NCBI GenBank assembly: GCA_024642805.1
Contig: JAHEAK010000004.1
Coordinates: forward strand, 2,639-28,425
Length of the DNA: 25,787 bases
Direction of reading: 5' to 3'
Source of the DNA: Kofleriaceae bacterium
Lineage (GTDB): Bacteria > Myxococcota_A > Polyangia > Haliangiales > Haliangiaceae
The notes beneath the pieces were generated by a model. It was not told where the DNA came from. It ran no database searches and saw nothing but the letters and a program-made list of their open reading frames with translations. A program made the translations under genes and the position numbers. The first letter of the stretch is position 1; each line of letters starts with the position of its first letter. This document shows positions 15,168 through 22,788 of the stretch, one piece after another.

Positions 15168-16532
15168 GTGCGCCATCCCGTGTCCAGTCGACCATCCAAG
15201 CCTCGTAGCGGCGCCAAGCGCGCTCCCGATTCCTCGAGATCTCGTCCCCCTGCCGCCAAACAAAAGCGTTCGCAGTCGACGACTCGCACCTCCAAGGCGA
15301 TCAAGAAGGAGGGCGCGCCGCACCTGGCAGACGCGCTGGCCGCGGCCCTTGCTGGTGGCCGCAACGACGACATTATTAAGGACAGCCTCACCCATCCCCT
15401 GCACAGCTATCCGGCTCGCATGCACCCGGCGACGGCGCGCGCGCTGGTGGAGTTGTGCTTTGAGACCGAGCACGTCGAGCCGCGCGTGGTTCTCGACCCC
15501 TTCTGCGGTTCGGGCACCACCCTGGTCGAAGGGCGTGCGGCGGGACTGGATGTGATCGGCAGCGATCTCAATCCGCTGGCCGTGCGCATTGCCAGCGCCA
15601 AAGTCTGGAAGGCTGAGCTTCCGCGTCTGGATGCCTTTCGCAAGCTCGGTCATCAGCTGGCCGAGATGGGTCTGGAGGAGGGCAAGGCGGCTCGTCGCGC
15701 CGACTACCAGGCCAAGGCCCAGCGCGTGCCCAAGGGTATCGACAAGGCGGTGCGTGAAGAAGAAATCCAAAGTTGGTTCTCGCCGCATGTGCGTCGCGAG
15801 CTGGAGTTTTTGGCTGGGCACATCGACGAGATTCGCGAGAGTGATGTCGAGATGGCGGACTTGCTGGCGGTGTGTTTGTCCTCGCTGCTCATCAAGTGTT
15901 CCAAGCGCACCTCCGATACCAGCTCCAAGATCACCGAGCGCCGCATTGCCCGTGGCGCTCCGGCGCGCTGGTTTGCCGAGCGCGTCGATCTGATGTGCCA
16001 GGGTCTCATCGATTTGCATAAGCAAGGGGCAACCGGCGAGGTGCGCGTGCTCGAGCAAGACGCGCGCAAGCTTGGCCGCGCCGGCATCAAAGCCGAGAGC
16101 GTGGGCGCCATCATCTCCTCACCGCCCTACCTTGGTACCTACGACTACGTCGATCACCATCGCCTGCGCCTGGCCTTCCTCGGGCTGCCCTATGGCAACT
16201 TTGAAAGCGGCGAGATCGGCGCGCGTCGGCGTTTCAAGGGCCGCGCCGACCGGGCCACCGAAGACGCCTACGCGGATTTCCGGGCCTGTATCGATGCCTT
16301 TCACGGTCTGCTCGCGCCCGGCGGTCTGATGGCGTTGATGGTTGGTGACTCGGTGGCCGGCGTCGAGCCGGTGTGGGCTGACGAGCTTTTGCGTGACATC
16401 GTCGGCTCTCGCTTCAAGCTCTTGGCTTCGGCATCGCAAGAGCGCGACCAGCTTGGTAGTCTCGAGAAGCGTGCCTTTGGCGACAGGGCCAAGCGCGAGC
16501 ACATCCTGCTCTTCGAGAAGCGCCTCACTTGA
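15168..16532 (+). CDS. SAM-dependent DNA methyltransferase-like protein
   Basis: 454 residues from the GTG at 15168 (a longer ATG start at 15138 would run into the divergent DUF971 start; GTG at 15180 is another option). The first 50 residues are a basic, Ser/Arg/Lys-rich tail. Then comes a motif-X-like block (HSYPARMHP), motif I DPFCGSGTT (about 110-118), motif II-like GSDLNPLA, and motif IV SPPY at about 318-321. SPPY is the form usual in N4-cytosine methyltransferases, though amino-adenine and some RNA enzymes share the fold. About 200 residues lie between motifs I and IV, a possible target-recognition region, which gives the X-I-TRD-IV (alpha-like) order. No restriction endonuclease is adjacent, so it looks like an orphan enzyme. 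It runs 4 bp ahead of the desaturase pseudogene. Confidence 0.82.
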   Translation: MRHPVSSRPSKPRSGAKRAPDSSRSRPPAAKQKRSQSTTRTSKAIKKEGAPHLADALAAALAGGRNDDIIKDSLTHPLHSYPARMHPATARALVELCFETEHVEPRVVLDPFCGSGTTLVEGRAAGLDVIGSDLNPLAVRIASAKVWKAELPRLDAFRKLGHQLAEMGLEEGKAARRADYQAKAQRVPKGIDKAVREEEIQSWFSPHVRRELEFLAGHIDEIRESDVEMADLLAVCLSSLLIKCSKRTSDTSSKITERRIARGAPARWFAERVDLMCQGLIDLHKQGATGEVRVLEQDARKLGRAGIKAESVGAIISSPPYLGTYDYVDHHRLRLAFLGLPYGNFESGEIGARRRFKGRADRATEDAYADFRACIDAFHGLLAPGGLMALMVGDSVAGVEPVWADELLRDIVGSRFKLLASASQERDQLGSLEKRAFGDRAKREHILLFEKRLT

Positions 16533-16536
16533 GAAC

Positions 16537-17455
16537 ATGTCTGATCTCATCACCTACGCCATCCCGGTCTTTGTAGTTACCCTGCTGATCGAGATGGTGC
16601 TCCTGCGCGGCAGCGAGCATCGCGGCTACGAGTGGCGAGATACTCTGGCAAGCCTGGCCATGGGCCTGGGCAGCCTGGTGGCAAAGCTGCCGGTGGCGGC
16701 CGCGATCTTCGGGTTCAACACCTGGCTCTACGGCTACCGGCTCTTTGATATCGGCGAGGCCTGGTGGATGTGGGCGCTGCTGCTGCCATCAGAAGACTTC
16801 TGTTACTACTGGTTTCACCGCTTGCACCACGAGGTGCGCATCCTGTGGGCCGGTCACGTCAATCACCACTCCAGCCAGCACTACAACCTGAGCACGGCCC
16901 TGCGCCAGCCATGGACCACGCTCGTCACCGGCCCCATCTTCTGGGCGCCCTTGCCGCTGCAAGGGCCCCATCTTCTGGGCGCCCTTGCCGCTGCTTGGTT
17001 TCAAGCCGGTAGACATCTTGACGGCGCAGGCGATCAGTCTCCTGTACCAGTACTGGATCCACACCGAGCTCATCGATCGTCTGGGGCCATTGGAGTGGCT
17101 CTTCAACACGCCCTCGCACCATCGCGTGCACCACGGTCGCAATCCCATCTATCTCGATCGCAACCACGGCGGCATTCTCATCCTCTGGGATCGGCTCTTT
17201 GGATCCTTTGAAAAGGAGAGCGAGCCCGTCGACTTCGGTTTGACGAGCAACATCCACACCTTCAATCCCTTGCGCATCGCCAGTCACGAGCTCTTCGCGG
17301 CCTTCCGCGACCTGCGCTCGGCGCGCACTGTGCGTGAGGCACTCGGCTATCTCTTTGCGGCACCGGGTTGGAGTACCGACCAGAGTCGACAGACCTCCAA
17401 GCAGATGCGCGCCGCTCAGCTGGCAGGGGACGCGTCGGCCACCAAGCGCGCGTAG
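16537..17455 (+). pseudogene. Sterol desaturase / fatty acid hydroxylase family protein, frameshifted by a 34-bp duplication
   Basis: The first reading frame runs from ATG 16537 and encodes a membrane di-iron hydroxylase: hydrophobic N-terminus, then His boxes HRLHH (His94, 97, 98) and HVNHH (107, 110, 111). At 16930-16994 a duplication adds 34 bp and moves the rest to another frame, so the original frame ends at 17211 without the third His box. The shifted frame continues to 17455 and contains that box (HHRVHH) and the family's normal tail. Removing 34 bp joins the halves cleanly into an intact 294-residue protein through PLPLLGFKP. As it stands the product lacks an essential iron ligand set and should be inactive. 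The 3' end overlaps the convergent gene by 40 bp. An assembly error would explain the same picture. Confidence 0.85.
16930..16994 (+). repeat. 31-bp exact tandem copies, 34-bp period
   Basis: Positions 16930-16960 and 16964-16994 are identical over 31 bases, separated by AAG. The period of 34 is not a multiple of three and shifts the reading frame of the desaturase gene by one base. Confidence 0.95.
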
Positions 17456-18525
17456 GCCTGACCGGCACGTGCCGCCAGCTGGATGAGTTCTTGGTGTTGC
17501 GTATCGGGAACCGGGTGGCCCGCGAAGCCATGCACGTAGAGGAGATTGACCATGCGCTTGTCGTGAAAGATGGGCACCACGTGCAGATCGGTGGCCACAC
17601 GCTCTTGCGCAAAGCGCGCCCATAGCTCCTTCTCCACGGGATGGCCAACGGTTGGCGCGCGCCCACGAAAAGCCTTACCCGAGTCGTGAGCGATCTGAAA
17701 GACAGAGCTTCCGTCGAGGGGAATGTGCAGTCGCTCGAGCCCATCCTTGCTCATACCTGCGGCCTGCGCCCGCCAGCCGATCGCGCTCTTGCCGCGCAGC
17801 ACGAAGATGGCCGCGCACTCGAAGCGACCTATGGCGAACTCCATCAGTGCGTCGGCGATGCCCTCGCGCTCTCGACACTGATCGATGAGATCGCAGGTCT
17901 CCGCGAAGCTGCGCGCCTTGGCCGGTCTTGGCACCGGCGTCGCGTCGCCTTCGGTTTCGCGCTGCCGGCGAGGTGCAATGCTCACCACGCCCGAGCTACC
18001 AAGACCGGCGAAGGGTTGGGTCGCTCTGCGCTCTCGCCGCGACGACACGCCGGCGTCACCCTCTTGCGAGCTGCGCAAGAAGCGAATGCGACGACGGATA
18101 CCGTAGTAGCGCTCGAGGTAGTAGTAGAGGCGCAACTCGGCGGCCACCAGAGGTGAGACCTTGCAGCCGAGATAGGACTCGATGGCGCTTATGGCCGGAA
18201 AGTCATGAGGGTTGCTGAGCGCGACGAAGACCGTGTTGGGATCATCGCTGTCGTAGCCCAGTGGAATCGCGCAGTGGCGATTGGCCATCTCGGCACCGAA
18301 GCGCTCGAGGAGCCCAGGATCGGCTTTCTCGAAACGATCCGCGATCGCCAGCGGGGTGTCGAGGACGCGCGCCAGGTAGCGGCTCAAGGTGTTAAGTTCG
18401 ACGAAACCGAGCTCGACCAGATTGGTGCCCAGTCGACCACCACTGAGCACCTGAGAGCGCAAGGCCTGTTCCAGCTGCGTGAGCGTGATGACAGCATCGC
18501 GCAACAGCATCGTTCCCAAGCGCAT
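17416..18525 (-). CDS. MshEN (GspE N-terminal) domain protein with GAF-like C-terminus
   Basis: 369 residues. The start MRLGTMLLRDAVITLTQLEQ is the classic opening of MshEN/GspE_N domains, and the following GGRLGTNLVELGFV and LARVLDTP fit the same fold (about residues 1-145), which in type II secretion and pilus ATPases binds cyclic di-GMP. There is no ATPase part; instead a Ser/Arg-rich linker and a C-terminal domain of about 150 residues (from CDLIDQCREREGIADAL to the end) with GAF-like strands (FECAAIFVLRG, VVPIFHDKRMVNLLYVHG). Such MshEN-GAF proteins occur in myxobacteria and are probably regulatory; ligand not proven. ATG at 18525 is chosen because it gives the canonical N-terminus; ATG at 18534 is possible. 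The start codon overlaps that of the divergent gene in one CATG. Confidence 0.85.
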   Translation of the reverse strand: MRLGTMLLRDAVITLTQLEQALRSQVLSGGRLGTNLVELGFVELNTLSRYLARVLDTPLAIADRFEKADPGLLERFGAEMANRHCAIPLGYDSDDPNTVFVALSNPHDFPAISAIESYLGCKVSPLVAAELRLYYYLERYYGIRRRIRFLRSSQEGDAGVSSRRERRATQPFAGLGSSGVVSIAPRRQRETEGDATPVPRPAKARSFAETCDLIDQCREREGIADALMEFAIGRFECAAIFVLRGKSAIGWRAQAAGMSKDGLERLHIPLDGSSVFQIAHDSGKAFRGRAPTVGHPVEKELWARFAQERVATDLHVVPIFHDKRMVNLLYVHGFAGHPVPDTQHQELIQLAARAGQAYARLVADASPAS

Positions 18526-19057
18526 GACAACCATTCTAACAAAGAAGCTCCTCCTGATCTCTCTGCTGATCTCTGTTGTGAGCGCTGTTGTGGGCGCTGG
18601 GGCTTCTTGCTCTGGCTCGCCAGCTCGACCTTCTGGCACAGCGTCGGGCTCCGGACTGCGGGCACAGGATGCCGGGCTCGATCCATCGCCGGTCGAGGCC
18701 AAGCCGGGCATATCGGAGGCCGAAGCGCGCGCTCTTCTCGATTCCATGTTTCGCGAGGCGGGTTGGCGCATCGTCAACGACGCGCCCTGGCGCGAGGGAG
18801 CTATAGAAGTAACCTTGGACGGCTACGATCCCGAGCACGATCTCGGCTATGAATACGTGGCGGAGCGCGAGCGCAACACCGAGCTTTCGAGCTCCGAGCA
18901 GGGCCGCTTGCGCCAACACGCACGGATCTTGGTGTTGGACGCCTGCTCTGGCGAGGAGCTGCGCGCCCAGGCCGAGCGCTTCCTGCAGTCGCTTGCGGCC
19001 AGCTTGGGCGCCGAGGCGGCCTCGTTTTCAGACCCAAATCCGTCCCCATCTCAATAG
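18524..19057 (+). CDS. Small exported protein, candidate lipoprotein
   Basis: 177 residues, family not recognised. The N-terminus (two Lys, then a long hydrophobic core) ends in GAGASC, a weak lipobox that lacks the usual Leu at -3, so lipidation is uncertain but export is likely. A Ser/Gly/Pro linker follows, then an acidic alpha/beta domain (SEAEARALLDSMFREAGW, then LDGYDPEHDLGYEYVA) and a C-terminal helix. The ATG at 18524 is the first that gives a compact signal sequence; it shares the tetranucleotide CATG with the start codon of the gene on the other strand. No Shine-Dalgarno is visible for it. Confidence 0.7.
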   Translation: MTTILTKKLLLISLLISVVSAVVGAGASCSGSPARPSGTASGSGLRAQDAGLDPSPVEAKPGISEAEARALLDSMFREAGWRIVNDAPWREGAIEVTLDGYDPEHDLGYEYVAERERNTELSSSEQGRLRQHARILVLDACSGEELRAQAERFLQSLAASLGAEAASFSDPNPSPSQ

Positions 19058-19164
19058 CTTGAAACCCGCCTCACCTCGGGCTGGCAAGCGCCAGGGATCT
19101 CTCTCACATGGTGGCTACAGTCCCTACCAGCAGCGGCGGCGCGAGCGGAGCGCGGGGGAGTGCA

Positions 19165-19184
19165 GACCGATCCAGAGATCGGTC
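19165..19184. promoter_or_regulatory. Perfect inverted repeat upstream of the phospholipase-like gene
   Basis: GACCGATC and GATCGGTC are exact 8-bp arms around a 4-base spacer, followed by AT-rich sequence (CTAATATTACGATTAC). It sits 88 bp upstream of the next start codon and 107 bp after the previous stop. It may be an operator for the two-gene lipid unit or a terminator lacking a T-run. Confidence 0.5.
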
Positions 19185-19271
19185 CGATCTAATATTACGA
19201 TTACTTTTAGGTACTTATGAAGATGGTGCCGGAGGCCTGGCGTTGGAACGGCGCTTGCTCTGTAGGGGCCT

Positions 19272-20414
19272 ATGTTCCGCTTCGGCACCTCGCTGCTCGC
19301 CATCGCACTGGCGCTCCCCCTGCTCGGGGTTGGCGAGGCACAGGCCTACGACTCGGAGAGCACCCATCGCTGGATCACTCGCCAGGCGGTTGAACTTCTG
19401 GTCACGACCTACCCGGGCGACTACGACGAGTTGCTCGAGTATGGCGACGAGGTGATCGAGGGTTCGCACCACGAAGACGACATCTTTCTCGACGGTGACA
19501 CCGACCCGGCCACCTTGCGGGTCATGCGCCACTTCTATCACGCGCCCGACGGCGCAGGTCTCACCTTCGCTGGCACGACCTTTCCGAGTTCCTACGAGTG
19601 GCATGGCATCGAGAACGATCAAAATCAGTGGGACTTCTTCGATGGTCTGCACGCCTATCAAGCCGGCGACTTCAAGGAAGCCTTCTTCATCGCTGGGCAC
19701 ACCGTTCATCTCATCTCTGACCTGACGGTGCCCGCGCACTCGCACCTCGACGATCACGGTCCACCCACCGGCGACGATTACGAGGACTACTGCAGTGAGC
19801 GCATGGTCAATCCTTTCGAGACCAGTTTGCGCGGTCCGGAACCAGGCACGCCGATTCCCGAGTTCTTGGATCTGCACGACGCCTTTCAAAAAACCGCTGA
19901 CGCCTCGTACTACCGCAACCTCTACCCAGGCAACCTGGATGGCAACGAGGCTACGGGCGTCATCGCTCAGATGTTTCCTGGCATGAGCAAAGGCTTCTTC
20001 TCCGGTGTCTGGGAGATCGACGGCATCGGCAAAGAGGGAACCGACTTCTACGAAGAAGAACCAGGCTACTGGTACTTCAGCCGCAACATGGCCAGTTCGG
20101 CCTTCGACATCGTCGACTACGATGCGCTGCGCCCAATGGAGCGCCAGTATGGTCCCGTTGAAGGCGACACCATGATGGTCGAGCGAATGGCCGACGTGCT
20201 CGTGCCTCTGGCCATCGTGCACAGCGCCGGCGTCCTGAAACTCTTCATGGACCAGGCCCACTCCTTGCCCAGCCTCGTCGAAGAGCCCATGGCTCCGAGC
20301 GATCCCGGTGGTTGCAACAGCTCCTCCCAGGCCAGCATGAGCTGGTTTGCGGCACTTCTCGTGCTTGCTCTCATTCGCCGTTTGTCGGTGTGCGTGAGCA
20401 AGACCAACGCCTAA
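19272..20414 (+). CDS. Zinc-dependent phospholipase C / P1-nuclease fold protein with MYXO-CTERM-like tail
   Basis: 380 residues. Signal peptide with AQA cleavage near residue 25. The mature part has the metal-site pattern of the zinc phospholipase C/S1-P1 nuclease fold: THRWITRQA (His32), GSHHEDD (66-70), RHFYH (His87), then GHTVHLISDLTVPAHSH, in which His146, Asp150 and His156 match the HxxxD...H zinc ligands. Expected substrate is a phospholipid head group or related phosphoester outside the cell; nuclease activity is an alternative. The C-terminus has GGC, a Ser-rich spacer, a hydrophobic stretch (WFAALLVLALI) and RR, a MYXO-CTERM-like sorting signal, so the protein is probably anchored at the surface. 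The start codon follows AGGGG at short spacing. The next gene begins 10 bp after its stop. Confidence 0.85.
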   Translation: MFRFGTSLLAIALALPLLGVGEAQAYDSESTHRWITRQAVELLVTTYPGDYDELLEYGDEVIEGSHHEDDIFLDGDTDPATLRVMRHFYHAPDGAGLTFAGTTFPSSYEWHGIENDQNQWDFFDGLHAYQAGDFKEAFFIAGHTVHLISDLTVPAHSHLDDHGPPTGDDYEDYCSERMVNPFETSLRGPEPGTPIPEFLDLHDAFQKTADASYYRNLYPGNLDGNEATGVIAQMFPGMSKGFFSGVWEIDGIGKEGTDFYEEEPGYWYFSRNMASSAFDIVDYDALRPMERQYGPVEGDTMMVERMADVLVPLAIVHSAGVLKLFMDQAHSLPSLVEEPMAPSDPGGCNSSSQASMSWFAALLVLALIRRLSVCVSKTNA

Positions 20415-20424
20415 GAGAATGATG

Positions 20425-22605
20425 ATGAACAAAAAACTCCTCCTCTCCGCAACCCTCGCCCTCGCCGCTCTGGCCTCCAGCAATCAAGCGCACGCCGAGC
20501 ACGATCTGCGTGCCTTCCTCTCGGGAGATGGCCTGGACTTCATCGCCAAGGAAGCGCCTTCCTACCTGCCAGCCGTCATCGAGCCGCCGACCATCGCCAA
20601 GTCCTTCGCGTGCATGGACTTCGAGCAGCGCGACACCACCATCCACTTCAGCGTCGACCGACTCGACATCTCAATGCCACGCGATGGACGCATTCGCATC
20701 GACATGGATTTCTCAGGCGATGCCAACGGCACACTCTACGCCGATGACCTCTACGCCTGCTTCGGCGAGGCCACCTGCCAGGACACACTCGACATCCGCA
20801 CCGCCAGCGCCAGCTTCGAATACGAACTGAGCGTCGAGGACGGCAAAGCCAAGGTCGTTCCGGTCGCCAACGAGTTTAGCCTGGCACCCGATGACTTCAG
20901 CTTCCAACTCAGTGGTTGTGGCTTCACCGGTAGCGCCCTCACCACCGCCATCGACTTCATGGAGGAGTGGCTGCTCGACTACCTCGAGGGCAAAGTGGTT
21001 TCTCTCGCCGAAGAAAATCTCGGACCGATGATCGAAGCCATGCTCGGCGGCTTTCAGTACGAAGGTTCCGCTGGCATCGCGCACTACAGCGCAGCGCTGG
21101 CCGATCTCGAGCTCATCGAAGGCGGCCTTGCGCTGCGTATCGACGCCGATCTCACCGACCCTTACGCTCCCGCCGCCTGTGTGCAGGACTATGACGTCGG
21201 CGGCCCACAAGACCTCAGCGGCCAGGCACCCGCCATTCGCGGCGCTGACGCCGATCACGCCAATCTGGCCGTCAACCTGGGACTCATCAACAAGGGCCTG
21301 TATACGGTCTGGCGGCGCGGTTTGCTGTGTTTGACCGACGAGCACGTCAAGGCTCTGGGCGTCGCTCTCGACCTCGACATGGTCGGCTCGATGTTGCCCG
21401 GCTTCCCACCTGGCACCAAGTTCAGCTTCGAGGTCAAGACCACCGATTACCCCAAGGTTCGTCCGATCGACACCAATGACGCCTCGAATTCTTCTGGCAG
21501 CATCCTCGACTCCAAACTCACCCTGGAAGTGAAGGGACTGATGGTCGATCTGCACGGCGATCGTCCTGATGGCACACGCAACACCTTGCACGTCGAGCTC
21601 GACATGGACGCGCAGGCCGCCATCGGTATCGATCCAGCGAGTAACTCCATCGTCGCGCAAGTCATGGGCGCCAACATCACTCGCATGGTCATGGACGATG
21701 AGCGCAAGGCAACCGGTGATGGCTTCGACGTCGCTCGCCTCACGCAGATGATTCACGATCACATCCTGCCCTCGATGCTCGAGAAGATGGGCCCTATGGC
21801 TCTCACTGGTCCTGCCTTTGCCTTCGGCGACTACGCCGTCATGTTGCGTGAGATGCGCACCACCGACGCGTACATGAGCGCCGGCATCGATCTCTTCAAG
21901 ATTCCAGACAACGACAACAACGCACCGAGCACCTCGATCCTCGACGCTCCTCGCGGTATCAGCAATCCACATGACGCCCTGGTCAAAGTCAGCGGAGCCG
22001 ACGATGAGATTCCATCCGAACTCTTGCAATACCAAGTCACCGTCGATGGCGTGAAGCGACCCCTTAGCTTCATGCGCGAGTTCAAGGTCGGCGAGGCTGG
22101 CAAGAGCGCCACCTATCAGGTCTCGGTTGCCGCCGTCGATTTGTCTGGCAACGTCGACCCCTCGCCCGAGAGCCTGTCGCTGCAGGTGGACGGCATTCTG
22201 CCTCACATCGCCATCGCAGGACCTCGCACTCGCCGCGCCGATGAAGGCCCCATCGCCATCGATTGGACTCTCAGCGACGACACCACCGCGCCCGAAAGCC
22301 TGAAGGTGCGCGCCGAGATCTACGAACTCGAGGATCCAAGCGACGCTCTCTCGGCTCGCCTCATCGACACCCAAGACCTCGGCGCTGGTGCCACCTCGAC
22401 CACCGTCGAGCTCGAGAAAGTCGGCGGCGTGTACCGCGTCGAGCTGCACGCCGTTGACGAAGCTGGCAACGACTCGAAGGTGTCGCTCTTGCTCACCATC
22501 GACAAGACCGGCGGTTGCTCGGTGGGTGGTAGCCAAGGTCTGAGCAACGGAGGCATGCTGCTCCTGGCTCTCGGTCTGCTTGCCCTTCGCCGTCGTCGCG
22601 ACTAG
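20425..22605 (+). CDS. BPI/LBP-like (TULIP) lipid-binding surface protein with Ig-like region and MYXO-CTERM tail
   Basis: 726 residues from the third of three consecutive ATGs (20419, 20422 and 20425; AAGAG best fits the last). Signal peptide ending AHA. Residues about 27-490 read like the two-lobed fold of animal BPI/LBP/CETP proteins. The first lobe opens LSGDGLDFIAKEAPSYLP, has alternating strands and two long amphipathic helices. The second lobe has NLAVNLGLINKGLYTVW, a GSMLPGFP turn, LEVKGLMVDLHG strands, then HILPSMLEKMG and a final strand ending GIDLFK, in the same order as BPI's C-half. Two Ig-like domains follow. The tail GGCSVGG plus LLLALGLLAL plus RRRR is a MYXO-CTERM signal. It should bind lipids at the cell surface, next to the phospholipase-like gene. 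The TULIP call is by pattern, without search. Confidence 0.78.
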   Translation: MNKKLLLSATLALAALASSNQAHAEHDLRAFLSGDGLDFIAKEAPSYLPAVIEPPTIAKSFACMDFEQRDTTIHFSVDRLDISMPRDGRIRIDMDFSGDANGTLYADDLYACFGEATCQDTLDIRTASASFEYELSVEDGKAKVVPVANEFSLAPDDFSFQLSGCGFTGSALTTAIDFMEEWLLDYLEGKVVSLAEENLGPMIEAMLGGFQYEGSAGIAHYSAALADLELIEGGLALRIDADLTDPYAPAACVQDYDVGGPQDLSGQAPAIRGADADHANLAVNLGLINKGLYTVWRRGLLCLTDEHVKALGVALDLDMVGSMLPGFPPGTKFSFEVKTTDYPKVRPIDTNDASNSSGSILDSKLTLEVKGLMVDLHGDRPDGTRNTLHVELDMDAQAAIGIDPASNSIVAQVMGANITRMVMDDERKATGDGFDVARLTQMIHDHILPSMLEKMGPMALTGPAFAFGDYAVMLREMRTTDAYMSAGIDLFKIPDNDNNAPSTSILDAPRGISNPHDALVKVSGADDEIPSELLQYQVTVDGVKRPLSFMREFKVGEAGKSATYQVSVAAVDLSGNVDPSPESLSLQVDGILPHIAIAGPRTRRADEGPIAIDWTLSDDTTAPESLKVRAEIYELEDPSDALSARLIDTQDLGAGATSTTVELEKVGGVYRVELHAVDEAGNDSKVSLLLTIDKTGGCSVGGSQGLSNGGMLLLALGLLALRRRRD

Positions 22606-22622
22606 CGCGCACAGCGCGGCAG

Positions 22623-22642
22623 ATGTATCGCTAGCGCTACAT
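22623..22642. promoter_or_regulatory. 20-bp near-palindrome downstream of the lipid-binding gene
   Basis: ATGTATCGCTAGCGCTACAT pairs at 9 of 10 positions. It lies 18 bp after the stop codon and 147 bp before the TetR gene. Could be an operator for a dimeric regulator; it shares no sequence with the GACTGAC operators further downstream. Confidence 0.45.
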
Positions 22643-22678
22643 TTCACCCGACGATTCAAGGCATCTATATGCAGCGAT

Positions 22679-22708
22679 AAAGAGCTCCGAGATATCTCGG
22701 GGCTCTTT
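22679..22708. terminator. Long-stem terminator-like hairpin
   Basis: Two 15-base arms (AAAGAGCTCCGAGAT / ATCTCGGGGCTCTTT) complement with a single G-T wobble and no spare loop bases, ending in CTCTTT. It lies between the lipid-binding gene and the TetR gene and would stop transcription of the former. A protein-binding palindrome is the alternative. Confidence 0.65.
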
Positions 22709-22788
22709 GCGCTTTGGCGCGTGGCGAAAAAATAGCTGGCCACGCCCGCGGGAAATGCTGCTAGGTTCGCGCCGCGAGTAGCGAGACC

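Noticed and set aside
19215..20483. 422-codon minus-strand open frame
   Set aside because: Antisense to the phospholipase-C-like gene, whose His/Asp ligand motif and signal peptide are on the + strand.
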